From NCBI GenBank assembly GCA_023512835.1, contig CM042089.1:56950407-57014406 (forward strand): a DNA stretch of 64,000 bases. Direction: 5' to 3'. The stretch comes from Taxillus chinensis (lineage: Eukaryota > Streptophyta > Magnoliopsida > Santalales > Loranthaceae). The position numbers were made by a program, and so were the translations under genes. Positions 12,317 through 23,450 of the stretch are shown piece after piece (the first letter of the stretch is position 1; every line of letters starts with the position of its first letter). The notes beneath the pieces were generated by a model, which did not search any database, was not told the DNA's origin, and worked only from the letters and a program-made list of their open reading frames with translations.

Positions 12317-12690
12317 ATTTTCAATTTCCGTCGATCTCATCGGCCGTTTCTCTACCCGATTCACGACGATTCTGTTCATCATCGTTTTTCACTTGTCTTC
12401 TGTCTGGATTCAACCCGGAATCTCACAAAACTCATACCTAATACTATATATTAGGTTTTAAATCACGTCTTACCCCTCGAACGCATTTAAATACAAGATT
12501 CAACCAAAAATTTGTTTTTCCCCAAATTCTAGGGTTCAACACGAATTTGCATGATTTCATCAAATTCTTACATGTTAATCCAAAAAACAGGCAAGAAAAG
12601 GGTGAAGAATCGGTGGAACACCTACCTGGAATGATTCTTGATGCTTGGACGAGCTCAAAACGCCCCAAATCGCCAAGGCCTCCAAGCTTC

Positions 12691-12778
12691 CTTCTCTCTT
12701 TCTCTCTCTAAGCTCTCCAACGCGAAACGTGAAACGCTCAAACGTAACGTGGAAGCTCTCTTTCCCCTATTTATATTT
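12691..12778 (-). promoter_or_regulatory. E1 core promoter: TATA box and GA-rich leader (left LTR)
   Basis: The minus strand reads AATATAAATAG at 12768-12778, a good TATA box. About 60 bp downstream (12691-12710) is a GA-rich tract. The same arrangement is in the right LTR near 20430-20520, which would be the active promoter of the element. Confidence 0.6.
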
Positions 12779-12784
12779 TTACCG

Positions 12785-13029
12785 GTCAATCGACTTAGTC
12801 AACCATTGACCCAATCAATAATTAACCTCCGAGGTCCCGAACTCCAAATTGAGTCAAACTACGATCAAAACGCTCGAAATGACGAGCACAATACTACACA
12901 GATATTAGTACACCCAAATGACCGCTCAAACGCAACGTCAACCAATAGACCCCGAAAAGTCAACAATCGGGTCAAACGGGGCCCCGACTCGGAATCGGGC
13001 CCAAGTACGATCAAAATGCTCACATTGAC
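12785..13029 (-). promoter_or_regulatory. W-box cluster in E1 U3
   Basis: Eight TTGAC cores, both orientations, at 12785, 12798, 12806, 12853, 12937, 12959, 12971 and 13025, all within 260 bp upstream of the TATA box. TTGAC is the WRKY-factor binding core. Function is inferred only. Copies recur in the right LTR near 20530-20775. Confidence 0.55.
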
Positions 13030-13106
13030 GGCTACACTACCGTCCCGATAGTTACATTCCCATAGACCGACTATCTCTCAAGACTACCCAAATACGAGTC
13101 TTTACA

Positions 13107-13141
13107 TCCTCCCCACCTTAGGACTTTTCGTCCTCGAAAAT
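13107..13141 (-). other. E1 polypurine tract and FCGAGGACGAAAA motif
   Basis: Next to the LTR the minus strand reads AAGGTGGGGAGGA, the plus-strand primer of reverse transcription. It is preceded by TTTTCGAGGACGAAAAGT, a small inverted repeat conserved before the polypurine tract of every Tekay element in the window. Confidence 0.85.
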
Positions 13142-13399
13142 AAAACACATGCCCAAATGACATAGCAAAATTCAAGCTCAATGTCCCAACAACAAAACAT
13201 CAAACATGATCACCGATCACACATGTGCAAGGCAATGCACAACAAGCCAAACAGAACCCACATTGGGCACAAGATCCAACAAGAACGAGTTAAACCACAT
13301 CTCAAACAACATATGCAAAACAAATGCATAAAATATAACTCATACCTCAGGGAATGCCATCACATCCTCCCCACCTCAGGGTGATCATCCTCGAATAGC
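13142..13399 (-). other. E1 3' UTR with second purine-rich motif
   Basis: Non-coding spacer between the polyprotein stop (13400) and the polypurine tract. At 13365-13396, right after the stop codon, is a second copy of the motif ending GGTGGGGAGGATG, like the polypurine tract itself. Confidence 0.7.
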
Positions 13400-14861
13400 T
13401 CAGGATGAAGAATCCGCATCCTGGCTCTCTTTCTCCCAAGTTTGCTCCTCCATGCCTCGGTGTCGCCATAACACCCGAACTAGTGGGATCGTCTTGCCTC
13501 GCAAGACCTGGTCCCGCCTGTCCAAAATCCGTGCCGGCATCTCAACGACGGCACCATCGTCGCCCAAGTCGATCTCGCGATAGTCCAACACATGAGAAGG
13601 ATCTGGGTGATACCGTCTCAACCGAGACACATGAAACACATCATGTACCCGCGCTAACTCCGGTGGCAAAGCTAACCGATAAGCCACTGCGCCCACGGTG
13701 GCAACAATCTCAAACGGCCCCACAAAACGAGGGGAGAGTTTGGATCCACGTCCAAACCTCCGATGCCCTCGACGCGGCGAAACCCGCAAAAATACACGGT
13801 CACCCACCTCAAACCGCAAGGGTCGACGCCTGCGGTCCGCGTAGGACTTCCGCCTACTGTCTTGTCGGCATACGCTGTCTAATCAATCGCACTATCTCCG
13901 TGGTTTCTCGAACCATATCGGGACCGAGAATTGCTGTCTCTCCCGTCTGTGCCCAACACAAGGGTGATCTACAAGGCCGCCCATATAGCGCCTCATACGG
14001 AGCCATCCCAATCGTGGCCTGATAACCGTTGTTGTAAGAGAACTCCACCAAAGGAAGGTGAGTCTCCCAACAACCTCCAAAATCTAGGACACGGAGCACG
14101 CAACATATCCTCGAGTGTCCGAATCGTCCGCTCCGGTCGACCATCCATCTCAGCGGGTGAAAGGCCATGCGAGGTTCACCCTAGTACCCAAAGCTCGCTG
14201 CAATCGTCTCCAAAACCGAGAGGTGAACCTCGCATCCCGATCGGATACAATAGACAATGGGACTCCATGCAACCGCACAATAACATCAATATACCTCTGT
14301 CCCAAAGTCCTCACTGGGTCTGTCTCTCGAATCGGAATAAAATGCGCCGATTTGGTCAATCGGTCCACAATAACCCATATAGTGTCGTGTCCCCTGGAAC
14401 GAGGAAGTCCAGGTGACAAAATCCATGGTCACGTGGTCCCATTTCCACTCGCACCGGCAAAGACCGCAACTCACCAGCTGATCTCGGGTGCTCGCCTTGA
14501 CCTGTTGACAGGTCAAACACCTCCTCACAAAATCAGCAACGGCCTTCTTCAGGCCTGGCCACCAAAATCGCCTTCTCACGGCATGGTACATCTTGGTCCC
14601 ACCAGGATGTACGGCTAACCTCGATCGGTGAAATTCCCGAAGAACCTCCTCCTGAAGAGAAGTGGGAACTATCAATCTACCCCTATACCGCAACACGTGC
14701 TCTGCGTCCTCGGTCCGGTCGAAAGATACCTGCCCAGGTCGAATCTTGTCGCGGATGACCTCACAATCAACGTCCCCACGGTGATCCTCTATGATCCTGT
14801 GCCGCATCTCTGGGACCGCTACAACAACACCGAGGGTCCCTCGCCCCTCGCTGGTCACCAT
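13400..14861 (-). pseudogene. E1 integrase with C-terminal chromodomain, broken
   Basis: Integrates the DNA copy. Pieces in order: a zinc-binding region with VHPGGTKMYHAVRRRFWW and RRCLTCQQVK (14861-14286); catalytic core with [14 protein letters not shown] and [15 protein letters not shown] (14419-14150); core end with PLVEFSYNNGYQ and GMAPYEALYGRPCRSPLCW (14168-13854); C-terminal region 13819-13400 with GDRVFLRVSPRRG, VHDVFHVSRLRRY, then chromodomain residues [18 protein letters not shown] and EEQTWE. At least three frame changes separate these. The chromodomain is known to guide chromoviruses to chromatin. Stop codon region at 13400. Confidence 0.9.
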
Positions 14862-14999
14862 CTCGCAACCTCATCGCCGCCAATTGACCCATCATCTCCC
14901 ATTCCTTAATGGCACAATAGGCCACCACGGCCCTGCTCTTCCTACTCGGAGCATCTGCCACCACGTTACCCTTCCCAGGGGTATACATCATATCAAACC

Positions 15000-15422
15000 G
15001 AAATCGCTGCAGTACTCCACCCACCGCCTCTGCTAAGGTTCAAGTCTCGCCGAGAGAAGATATACGTAAGCTCTTGTGGTCCGTATACACCACAAACTTC
15101 TCCCCAAGGAGATAATGCTTGCCAGCTTTTAAGTGCAAAGATCACTGCAGCCCAACTCCAAATCATGCGTGGGATAGCTCTGCTCATGTGGTCTCAACCG
15201 CCTAGACCCATAAGCAATCACCTGCCGAGTCCGCATCAACACACAACCAAGTCCCACCCTGGAAGCATCACAATACACCTCGAAAGGCACACCCTCCTGT
15301 GGAAGAATCAAGATAGGTCTTGAGGTCAATCGTGCCTTCGGCTCCATGAAAGCACTCTCACACGCATCGGACCAAATGAAAGGAACTCCCTTCCTAGTCA
15401 AGTGTGTCATAGGAGCTGCCAC
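15000..15422 (-). pseudogene. E1 RNase H domain, broken
   Basis: Degrades the RNA strand of the hybrid. [19 protein letters not shown] with the conserved Asp, then [20 protein letters not shown] in 15422-15129, then decayed continuation with YTPGKGNVVADA at 15024-14767. Frame changes near 15130 and 15000. Lies directly after RT. Confidence 0.88.
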
Positions 15423-16319
15423 CGGGAAAAATCCTCCACGAACCTCCGATAATAGCCTGCCAAACCAAGGAAGCTACGAATCTCAAACACATTCGTGGGC
15501 CTCTTCCACGACATGACCGCCTCAATCTTCTCAGGATCCACCGTGATACCCTCCGAAGATACCACATGCCCCAAGAAGTGCACTTGTTGCAACCAGGAAG
15601 TCACATTTTGTGAACTTCGCGTACAACCGATGCTCTCGCAAGGTCTGCAACACAACCTGCAAATGCTCCTCATGCTCCCTCTTGGTCGCTGAATAGACCA
15701 AAATATCATCGATGAACACCACAACGAACATATCTAAAAATGGAGCAAATACCTGGTTCATCAATCCCATAAACACTCTTTGGAGCATTCGTGAGCCCAA
15801 ACGGCATCACAAGCCACTCATAATGCCCATAGCGACAACTAAACGCGGTCTTAGGGATATCCGCCTCCCTAACCCTCAACCGATGGTATCCAGATCTCAA
15901 GTCTATCTTGGAAAACCATCTCGCACCTCGAAACCGATCGAACAGGTCATCGATCCTCGGCAATGGATACCTGTTCTTCACGATCCCTGGTTCGGCTTCC
16001 GGTAGTCTATACACGGCCGAAGTGAACCATCCGCCTTCTTGGCGAACAACACCGGAGCACCCCACGGTGAGCTACTCCGCCTGATAAAGCCTCGCGCCAA
16101 TAGGTCATCTATCCGTCTCTTGAGCTCTCTAAGCTCTGTCGGTGCCATCCTGTAGGCCGCTAACCTGATCGGTGTTGTCCCTGGCAACAACTCGATCGAA
16201 AACTCTACCTCCCTCACGGGTGGTAAACTGACCAAGTCCTCGGGAAACACATCCGGGAACCGATCTACAATGGGTGGCAAAACAGCCTTCCCCTCTCTCC
16301 GCCTGTCAACCAATGTCAA
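15407..16319 (-). pseudogene. E1 reverse transcriptase, broken
   Basis: Copies element RNA to DNA. Minus-strand pieces show [17 protein letters not shown] and RPCIDYR (16319-15978), [15 protein letters not shown] and [17 protein letters not shown] (16065-15706), and [12 protein letters not shown] with the two catalytic Asp residues near 15702-15716. The thumb part [17 protein letters not shown] is at 15724-15407. Frames switch at about 15990, 15780 and 15600. In-frame residues of the active site are intact. Confidence 0.92.
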
Positions 16320-16790
16320 GTGGCTAACCGGTGGGTCACATCACCCCACCCATGCCTCAATGGTCCCAACCTGCATGCTTCCTCGGTCCACTCACCCACA
16401 AAGACACCCCGCGTGCCCCCTGGTGTGAGGAACGTCACACGCCGTCGAAAACAATCAATCTTGGCCTCCACGGAGACCAACCAGTCCATACCCAGGATAA
16501 CATCGAAATCATCTAACTCCATGATATACAAATCACACAACAGGTTAACACCCCCAAGTGTTACCTGACAAGCACGATAGATACTCTCAAGTATCATAAT
16601 TCCACCCAAAGGTGAAGCAACCATCAGAGACTGACTCACTGTCTCCTGGTCTAACTCTAATCCAACCACCGTAGCATACGAAATAAAAGAATGGGTAGCA
16701 CCAGGTATCAATCAAAACCGAACAAATAGTATGAGAAATGATGATGGTACCTCTCACCACTGAAGGTCCTGCTCCTGCCTCATCCACTGG
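16316..16790 (-). pseudogene. E1 aspartic protease, broken
   Basis: Processes the polyprotein. The catalytic DTG region is split by a frame change: one frame gives ICSVLIDT, the next gives GATHSFISYATVVGLELD (16711 onward). Downstream FDVILGMDWL is the family flap-to-end motif. Lies between the gag knuckle and RT. Confidence 0.85.
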
Positions 16791-18123
16791 TGGAACCTCT
16801 GCCTCTCGCTGGTGAGGGCAAAAGTCCTCCCTCGTGGTCCACTGCCACTAGCCTGGCCCATTGGGGCCTTGCCCCGCCGATCAACATGACCCTGAGCCTC
16901 CCGGCGAGGCTGCCGGCACCGCAGTCGCATCTGCGTGCTCTGTGCCGGTGGCACCGACCTCCGAGATGGAGCCCCACTCCTCTGTCCCCGATCTCTCGGA
17001 CGAGGGCCTACACTGCTGGTTGAGCTAAGGGTAACACATTCCCTAGCTCCATGTCCCACCTTCCCACATCGGAAGCATGTCATCTTTTCCTTGGGCGGTC
17101 TCTCGAGACATGCCCGGTCAAACCACAACTCCAACAGTACCTGGCCTCCTGCTGGCCGAACTCTCACGGGGTCCCATCGCCTGGCTAGAAACCCTCTGCA
17201 CCTGCCTCCTCTCAGGCCGAGCGACACTGCTCTCCCCACTCGCCTCTTCTTGCTCGGTCCTGCCGAACCGCCCGGCCTCGAGCTCTCGCCTGATCCCGAC
17301 CTCGCTCAATAATGATCGCCTTGTCGACCGCCTCCCGGTAGGCCGGTCAACTGCATCGGTTCCAGTGTCTTTTCAAAGATGGCCTCAAGCCCTGAATGAA
17401 GTCCTGCGTCTTCCGCCTTCCTTTTCCCAAGACTCCGAGCAAACCGCCCCAAATCGTGAAGGCTTGCACATACTCACCCACAGTTATGCTACCCTGCACA
17501 AGCTCATAATACTCTCTACGTCGAGTATCTTGCAACGAGCCGGGAAAATACTCCCCAAAGAAGCGCTCAACAAACTCTCTCCAGCTCATCCGACGCCATG
17601 GACAGCTCTAGTGGATTCCCACCACCTGCGTGGGATACCCAGCGAATAGTGCGTCGCCACGCGCACCCGCTCCTCATCCCGGCACCCCAATCATCTCAAA
17701 GATGTCCTCTGTCCATCTAATCCGGTCCTCGGCTACCTCAGGCCGTGAACCATCCTCAAAAGTCCTGGGTGCATGTTTCAAAAACCGTGCAGCCTAATCC
17801 ACTCCTCGTCGTGCTTGGCTCTATCACGACCTCCTGTTGGTGCACATCCCGCACCACCCTCGCCTCCTGCTGCTGAGGCTGTGTGGTGGCTGCGAGGCCG
17901 CTTGTTGCCTCTTCAGCTCATCCACCTCTCTAGCCATATCCCTCATCGAGCCCTGCATACCCTGCATGGCCTCCTGCAACTGAATCAATACCTGAGCCAA
18001 ATCAGGTCCCACAACGGGAGCTGACGATCTCTGCTGCAGGCTCTGCTGCCCCTGGTGCCCCGACTCTATCGTGGGCTCCTCTGCCGGGCCTTGGCCTCGG
18101 ACAGCTCTCCTCGGTGGTGCCAT
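16791..18123 (-). pseudogene. E1 gag with zinc knuckle, broken
   Basis: Capsid/nucleocapsid protein. Starts at ATG 18123 (MAPPRRAVRGQG) with a Gln-rich coiled-coil-like stretch (VLIQLQEAMQGMQGSMRDM). The gag core with WREFVERFFGEYFP is at 17589-17347, and the CCHC knuckle CFRCGKVGHGAREC at about 17077-17036. Stops and frame changes occur between. Same-strand, 459 bp after the primer site. Confidence 0.85.
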
Positions 18124-18582
18124 CACACTGGCCACAACAACAAACAACAAACGATCAATAAGACAAACAGCCATCAAAGGCACAACCGACTTGTAGGTTC
18201 TCACCACACGACCTGTAGGTCCATACCATGCATATAGCATCGTGTCCCCCATCAGGGTACACCACATGACCCGTAGGTCCACAACCATGCATATAGCATC
18301 GTGTCACCCCATAGGGTACACCACATCCAATCCTGGCTCTCACGGCCACGTGCCATCCCTGGCACCACATACGAGCACATCACACACAAAGACAATCTAG
18401 TGCCCTATATGCACACAATCATACCACTAGCAATGCACCCTATGTATGCTCCTAGGATGATCTAACCGACACCAACATAACCTAGAATACCTGTAAGGAC
18501 TGCGTTGATCGGGCGCCCTCCTTACGCTTTTCCAAGTCACATTGAATCAATTAACCACCCCTCACTAACCTAGGTCCGCTAG
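18124..18582 (-). other. E1 5' leader with a 58-bp tandem duplication
   Basis: Untranslated leader between primer site and gag. 18203-18260 and 18261-18319 are near-identical tandem units sharing CATGCATATAGCATCGTGTC. Confidence 0.7.
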
Positions 18583-18598
18583 ACCATGCTCGATACCA
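18583..18598 (-). other. E1 primer binding site (tRNA-Met type)
   Basis: The minus strand reads TGGTATCGAGCATGGT next to the 5' LTR, close to the initiator tRNA-Met complement TGGTATCAGAGC. The change CGAG for CAGAG is of the CAG/CG type seen elsewhere in the E1 copies. Confidence 0.85.
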
Positions 18599-18601
18599 AC
18601 T

Positions 18602-20848
18602 TGTCACGCCCCCGAATTCCAGGGAACCCGGAACCGGGTACATGACTTCCCTTGCCTGCACCCGAAAGGTCAAGGGGTTGGTGACTAAGCACCAAAAGAG
18701 ACTACACCGCGGGTCTTGTCTCAAATATGCAACCCTGTACGATCATACATCAAGGGTAATCCTGTACTTTCCCATACATCATCATGCATACAATAAGCCA
18801 AACAATCATACGGACATCGCATCACCAACAGTATGCAAATATAATCGTCCACGGACTCATGTCCGGGATACAAACATAATACAATACACAATACGAATAC
18901 GATCGTATCATACATCGAGTAGTGGGCACGTCCTTCTGGAAGAAAGTCCTCCACTAGTCTCGGGTCACACCTGAAAAAGGTAAACAACAAGTAGGGGTGA
19001 GCGACAAGCTCGGTAGGTGACCCCAACACTCCACATCATGCAACACATATAAGTCTATACTATATGCTCGGTGTACTCGTGCACCGTGTAGTGTGCACAA
19101 ACATCAGGACTCGGCTGCAACAAATATCAGGACAACTTGTCCACGATCCTCCATGGGATCCCAGCTCGGGGCACTCGGCCCTAGCTCCACGAGCTCAACG
19201 GCTCAACTCAGGCCTTAGCTTGTCCACGGCCAATGATATGCCCGGCCACGGTCGCCACACGGCCTGCCATCGGTGCATATGCTCGCCATGTCAACCACAT
19301 AGCACCATCGGTGCATCACGGTGAGAACCCAAACAAGTCACGGAGTCCATGTCCCAATACCTCACACCAACATACTAACATTAGTATGGCATGTCATGCT
19401 CAACATTTCCTTTGGAACTGTAGCCAGTCTTCCCAAGTAAATCCTCAACCCTTGATTTATGAAGGAAGTACCCATAGCAGCTATTTTCTTGAAATTAAAA
19501 GTCCCGGCATTGGGTTCCCATAGCATAAATAAGATAATCTGATTTTTGGGGATTTTTCCGAGATGTCTAACCCCACTTTCCAAAAATTCACCACTACGAA
19601 CTTTTGGGTTTTTCCGAAATTTTACACTAAAACCCAATTTTCACATTTTGCAATAGTGGGAATTAATTTTTCTAGTATTTTTCTTTGAATCCAAATGGGG
19701 GGTATTTCGTTATTTACATTGTAACTTAAGTATAAATACTTAATTGTGTAGATGGGTATAGGTTGCAATGTAAATAGGTCCAGTCCAGTCAAACTGTATT
19801 TCGAATCTGCCAGTGAAACTACATTTTCGAATCTGCATTTCGAATCTGCATTTCGAATCTCGTTTCGAACTGCCTTCGACTCTCGAACCTACACTCGAAC
19901 TACCTTCGAAAACTACCTTCGAAGTACCCATGAACTGCCTTCAAACTCCCTTGAAACTCCTTCGAACCTTCGAAACGACACTCGAAAATTTCACATTCGA
20001 CACTCGAAATTACACTACATCGAACCTACCTTCGAACCTTCGAATCGCACATTCGAAATTTTCAATTTCCAGTCGATCTCATCGGCTGTTCTCTACCCAG
20101 TTCACGACAGTTACTGTTCATCATCGTTTTTCACCTGTTTCTCGTCTGGATTCAACCCGGAATCTCACAAAACTCATACCTAATACTATATATTAGGTTT
20201 TAAATCACGTCTTACCCCTCAGAACGCATTTAAATACAAGATTCAACCAAAAATTTGTTTTTCCCCAAATTCTAGGGTTCAACACGAATTTGCATGATTT
20301 CATCAAATTCTTACATGTTAATCCAAAAAACAAGAAGAAAAGGGTGAAGAATCAGTGGAACACCTACCTGGAATGATTCTTGATGCTTGGACGAGCTCAA
20401 AACGCCCCAAATCGCCAAGGCCTCCAAGCTTCCTTCTCTCTTTCTCTCTCTAAGCTCTCCAACGCGAAAACGTGAAACGCTCAAACGTAACGTGGAAGCT
20501 CTCTTTCCCCTATTTATATTTTTACCAGCAATCGACCTAGTCAACCATTGACCCAGTCAATAATTAACCTCCGAGGTCCCGAACTCCAAATTGAGTCAAA
20601 CTACGGTCAAAACGCTCGAAATGACGAGCACAATACTACACAGATATTAGTACACCCAAATGACCGCTCAAACGCAACGTCAACCAATAGACCCCGAAAA
20701 GTCAACAATCGGGTCAAACGGGGCCCCGACTCGGAATCGGGCCCAAGTACAGTCAAAATGCTCACATTGACGGCTACACTACCGTCCTGATAGTTACATT
20801 CCCATAGACTGACTATCTCTCAAGACTACCCAAATACGAGTCTTTACA
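18602..20848 (-). repeat. E1 LTR, right copy (5' LTR of the element)
   Basis: Aligns over its full 2247 bp with the left LTR. Most differences are CG in the left copy against CAG/CTG in the right (for example AATCGCC at 12064 against AATCTGCC at 19804). Carries the promoter that would drive E1. Confidence 0.92.
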
Positions 20849-22103
20849 AATACATACGGAATAAGGAACATTCGTGCGGACTAAGAACTTAAAAGCTACG
20901 GATTACGGAATCTGCCCTTAATATCTCAAACGGACTAAGTCAAACTGATGCGGAGTAAGAATCTTGGTCTACAAGGTCGCACGAAGTAAAAAAGTCGACA
21001 CGGAGCTAAAAAGTTAAGTCTTCCACTCAAGTGAATTAAAGTAAAGAAGACACGGAGTAAAGCATCCGAGTCTTCCATACATACGGAGTAAGGAAGTACT
21101 GATGCGGAATAAGGACCCGAGTCTTTATTCGCACGGAGTAAGGAAGCCAGATGCGGAGTAAGGAATCCGGACCACTCACTCATGCGGAGTAAGGATGTGC
21201 TAGTACGGAGTAAGCCATGCGACCCTTTAGACTCGCACGGAGTAAGGAACTTACATACGGAGTAAGGAACTTACATACGGAGTAAGGAACTTACATACGG
21301 AGTAAGGAGCTTACATGCAGAGTAAGGAAGCGCTGATACGGAATAAGCACTCCGACCTTCTCATTCACACGGAGTAAGGAAACGCTGACACGGACTAAGG
21401 ATTCCAGTACCAAATAGATACGGAGTAAGCAACCATTGACACGGAGTAAGGTTCCGAGCTTCATTAGCAACGGAGTAAGGAAAATTACACCGGACCAAGA
21501 AGATGCTACTTCAACTTACCGCATTTAAAGTTATCAGCTCGTGGTGTCCCGATGTAAGACAAACTCGTTGAGAACCTGAAGAATCTTACACGTGGATCAC
21601 CCGGATATGTGGACACAACTTTAATTATACTTGGGAACTTACAAAGGCACTTATACTCTTCAAACCCAAGATCTTAAGCTCCACAAACCACAGCGATCAA
21701 GGCGGAGAGATTACCGAGGAATAGTTAGTGCTGAACGCATTCCGGAACTACAAGTTCCAAGGTTGTCCTTTAGGAATGTTTTTGTATAAATATTCATGCT
21801 TGTACATTTGCATAAAAAGTATGCGTGTGAGCGAGCCTGAATCAATCCTGTGTATGCACAAGAATTTAAAGACATAATAGGCTAGTGTGTGTGAATCCTT
21901 TTGTAAACAGAGTGTAAGAGAGTCCTGCTTCTATTTTATTGTTTTTATCTTTTGATAATAAAACAAAATACTTCCACTATCTGGTTATCTTCTGCAGTGA
22001 TTCTATTACTTAACTAGATAAGTGTTTGTGTCATAAGAGAATAGAAAGAGTTTCGATAAGAGCCTATTCACCCCCCCCCCCTCTAGGCTCCAAGGGACCA
22101 TCA
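20849..22103 (+). repeat. Copia 5' LTR, second part
   Basis: Contains about twenty GGAGTAAGGA-type units between 20855 and 21480, three of them as an exact CTTACATACGGAGTAAGGAA array near 21250-21300. It ends TCTAGGCTCCAAGGGACCA just before the primer site. The last 54 bp are the inverted counterpart of 10602-10650. Confidence 0.82.
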
Positions 22104-22105
22104 AG

Positions 22106-22117
22106 TGGTATCAGAGC
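22106..22117 (+). other. Copia primer binding site (tRNA-Met)
   Basis: TGGTATCAGAGC, exact complement of the initiator tRNA-Met 3' end, two bases after the LTR terminus. Confidence 0.95.
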
Positions 22118-22164
22118 AAGTTATATTTGTTCTAAGTAGAGATCCCACTCTTTCACTCTCAGCA

Positions 22165-23450
22165 ATGGCCGAAGAAAGCAGTATGCTATGCAACACTCGC
22201 CTTAACTCCGGAGGTGCACAAGAGCCCATCCCGAATCGAAGCAGCAGTGAAAACATCGACCCACCTCAACCTGCTGCTGCCTCCACTGCTCAACCACGGA
22301 GTTCTGGTTTTACTCTGACAAAACTACCCAAATTCACACCTGAGCTTTTCTCCCAATGGAAAGCTCGCATGAAGATGTTCATGGTATGCCATGACCATCT
22401 CATGTGGCCCTGTCTTCATCAAGAGATTCCAATTCCGATGACTATCGGAGAACATGGAGTTAGAAGGCCAAAGACGGATGCCGAACTTACCAACGATGAA
22501 AGAGCCTGGCAGTGCGCTAGCGAAAAGGCTCTAGCTTACGTTAGATCGTCTTTGGATTCCGAGGCTTTCACGGACGTCCAGGGCTGCACGTCAGCAAAAG
22601 CTGCCTGGGATAAACTGACAATCCTCTATGAGGGAAGTCAGTCCCAGGATCTAAAACATGATATGTGCTCTCAGACGGAACTTTGAGAGTTTCAATCACA
22701 AACCTGGCGAATCCCTTGAGAGTATCTATCGGAGATTCGGCAAGCTCATTCTAGAGCTAAGAACGTCAATGAACACTACACTTAGTCTCAAATCAATGAC
22801 AAGTTCTTTCGATCCTTGCCGGATCGCTACTACTCCAAGCAACTCCAGATCGCAGCGACAAAAACCGGCCGTTTATCGCCCTTGAAGAAATATACGGAGA
22901 GCTTCGGACTCATGAGGTCGGATTCGAATACACTGACCGTGATGAGAAAATAGCTCGGAAAGAAAAAGGGGTAGCCCTCAAAGCTACGGAATGCTCCAAG
23001 AATCATCAAGAGGATGATACGGATGAGTCGAGAGAATTCGACTCGGACGCGAAGAGGAAATAGCTCTTCTTGTTAAATCTTTTGAACGATTCCTTCGGAA
23101 AAGTATAAAAGGATTCAGAAGAGGCTCCTCATCATCCAGAAGGAAGGAACAATCGGAGTCGAGCTCCCAAGAATGCTTTAATTGTGGGAAACCATCACTG
23201 GGCCAAGGAATGCAGATCCAAATCTAAGACGGCAGAGAAAAGTGACAAGGTTACTCCTCGACGTACCACCTCAGACAACAACAAGAACAAGAGGAAGGCG
23301 CTCGTGACAAAGTACATCAGTGACTCGGAAGAAGAGGAGGAATCCTCAGATGATGAGCCAACTCCTAAGCCGAAAGTCTGCCTCATGGCAAATACTGAGG
23401 TACCTTCTATCTCTAAGCTCATGAGTAAAATAGAATCTCTTATTACTTGA
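22165..23450 (+). pseudogene. Copia gag with CCHC knuckle, broken
   Basis: The open frame from ATG 22165 (MAEESSMLCNT) gives a copia gag N-terminus with FTPELFSQWKARMKMFM and SEKALAYVRSSLDSEAF. It stops at 22686 and goes on in another frame with GESLESIYRRFGKLILELRT (22658-22885). At 23171-23215 the knuckle is split by one base: ECFNCGKPS in one frame and HHWAKECRSKS in the next. An acidic SDSEEEEESSDDE stretch follows at about 23320. Structural protein of the particle. Non-functional as given. Confidence 0.85.

Larger units (their letters stand above)
10863..13106 (-). repeat. E1 LTR, left copy (3' LTR of the element)
   Basis: Plus reading starts TGTCACGCCCCGAATTCC and ends GAGTCTTTACA. It aligns end to end with 18602-20848. 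Contains, in transcription order (right to left), W-box cluster, TATA box, CT/GA-rich leader and a TTCGAA array. Open frames inside (for example 11329-11685) are not conserved as proteins. Confidence 0.92.
10863..20848 (-). mobile_element. E1: complete Tekay/Del-type chromovirus (Ty3/gypsy), defective
   Basis: Two LTRs of 2244 and 2247 bp flank a 5.5-kb interior read on the minus strand in the order primer site, gag with one zinc knuckle, protease, RT, RNase H, integrase, chromodomain, polypurine tract. Domain order, the C-terminal chromodomain and the tRNA-Met primer site fit the Tekay/Del chromovirus lineage. Flanking pentamers are AATCT and AATAC, not an exact duplication. The coding region is broken by many frameshifts. 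LTR similarity is high, so insertion is relatively recent. It is nested in the copia 5' LTR. Confidence 0.92.

Noticed and set aside
20849..20853. Exact target duplication for E1
   Set aside because: Flanks are AATCT (10858-10862) and AATAC; two mismatches, so I do not claim a duplication although nesting is clear from the copia LTR halves.
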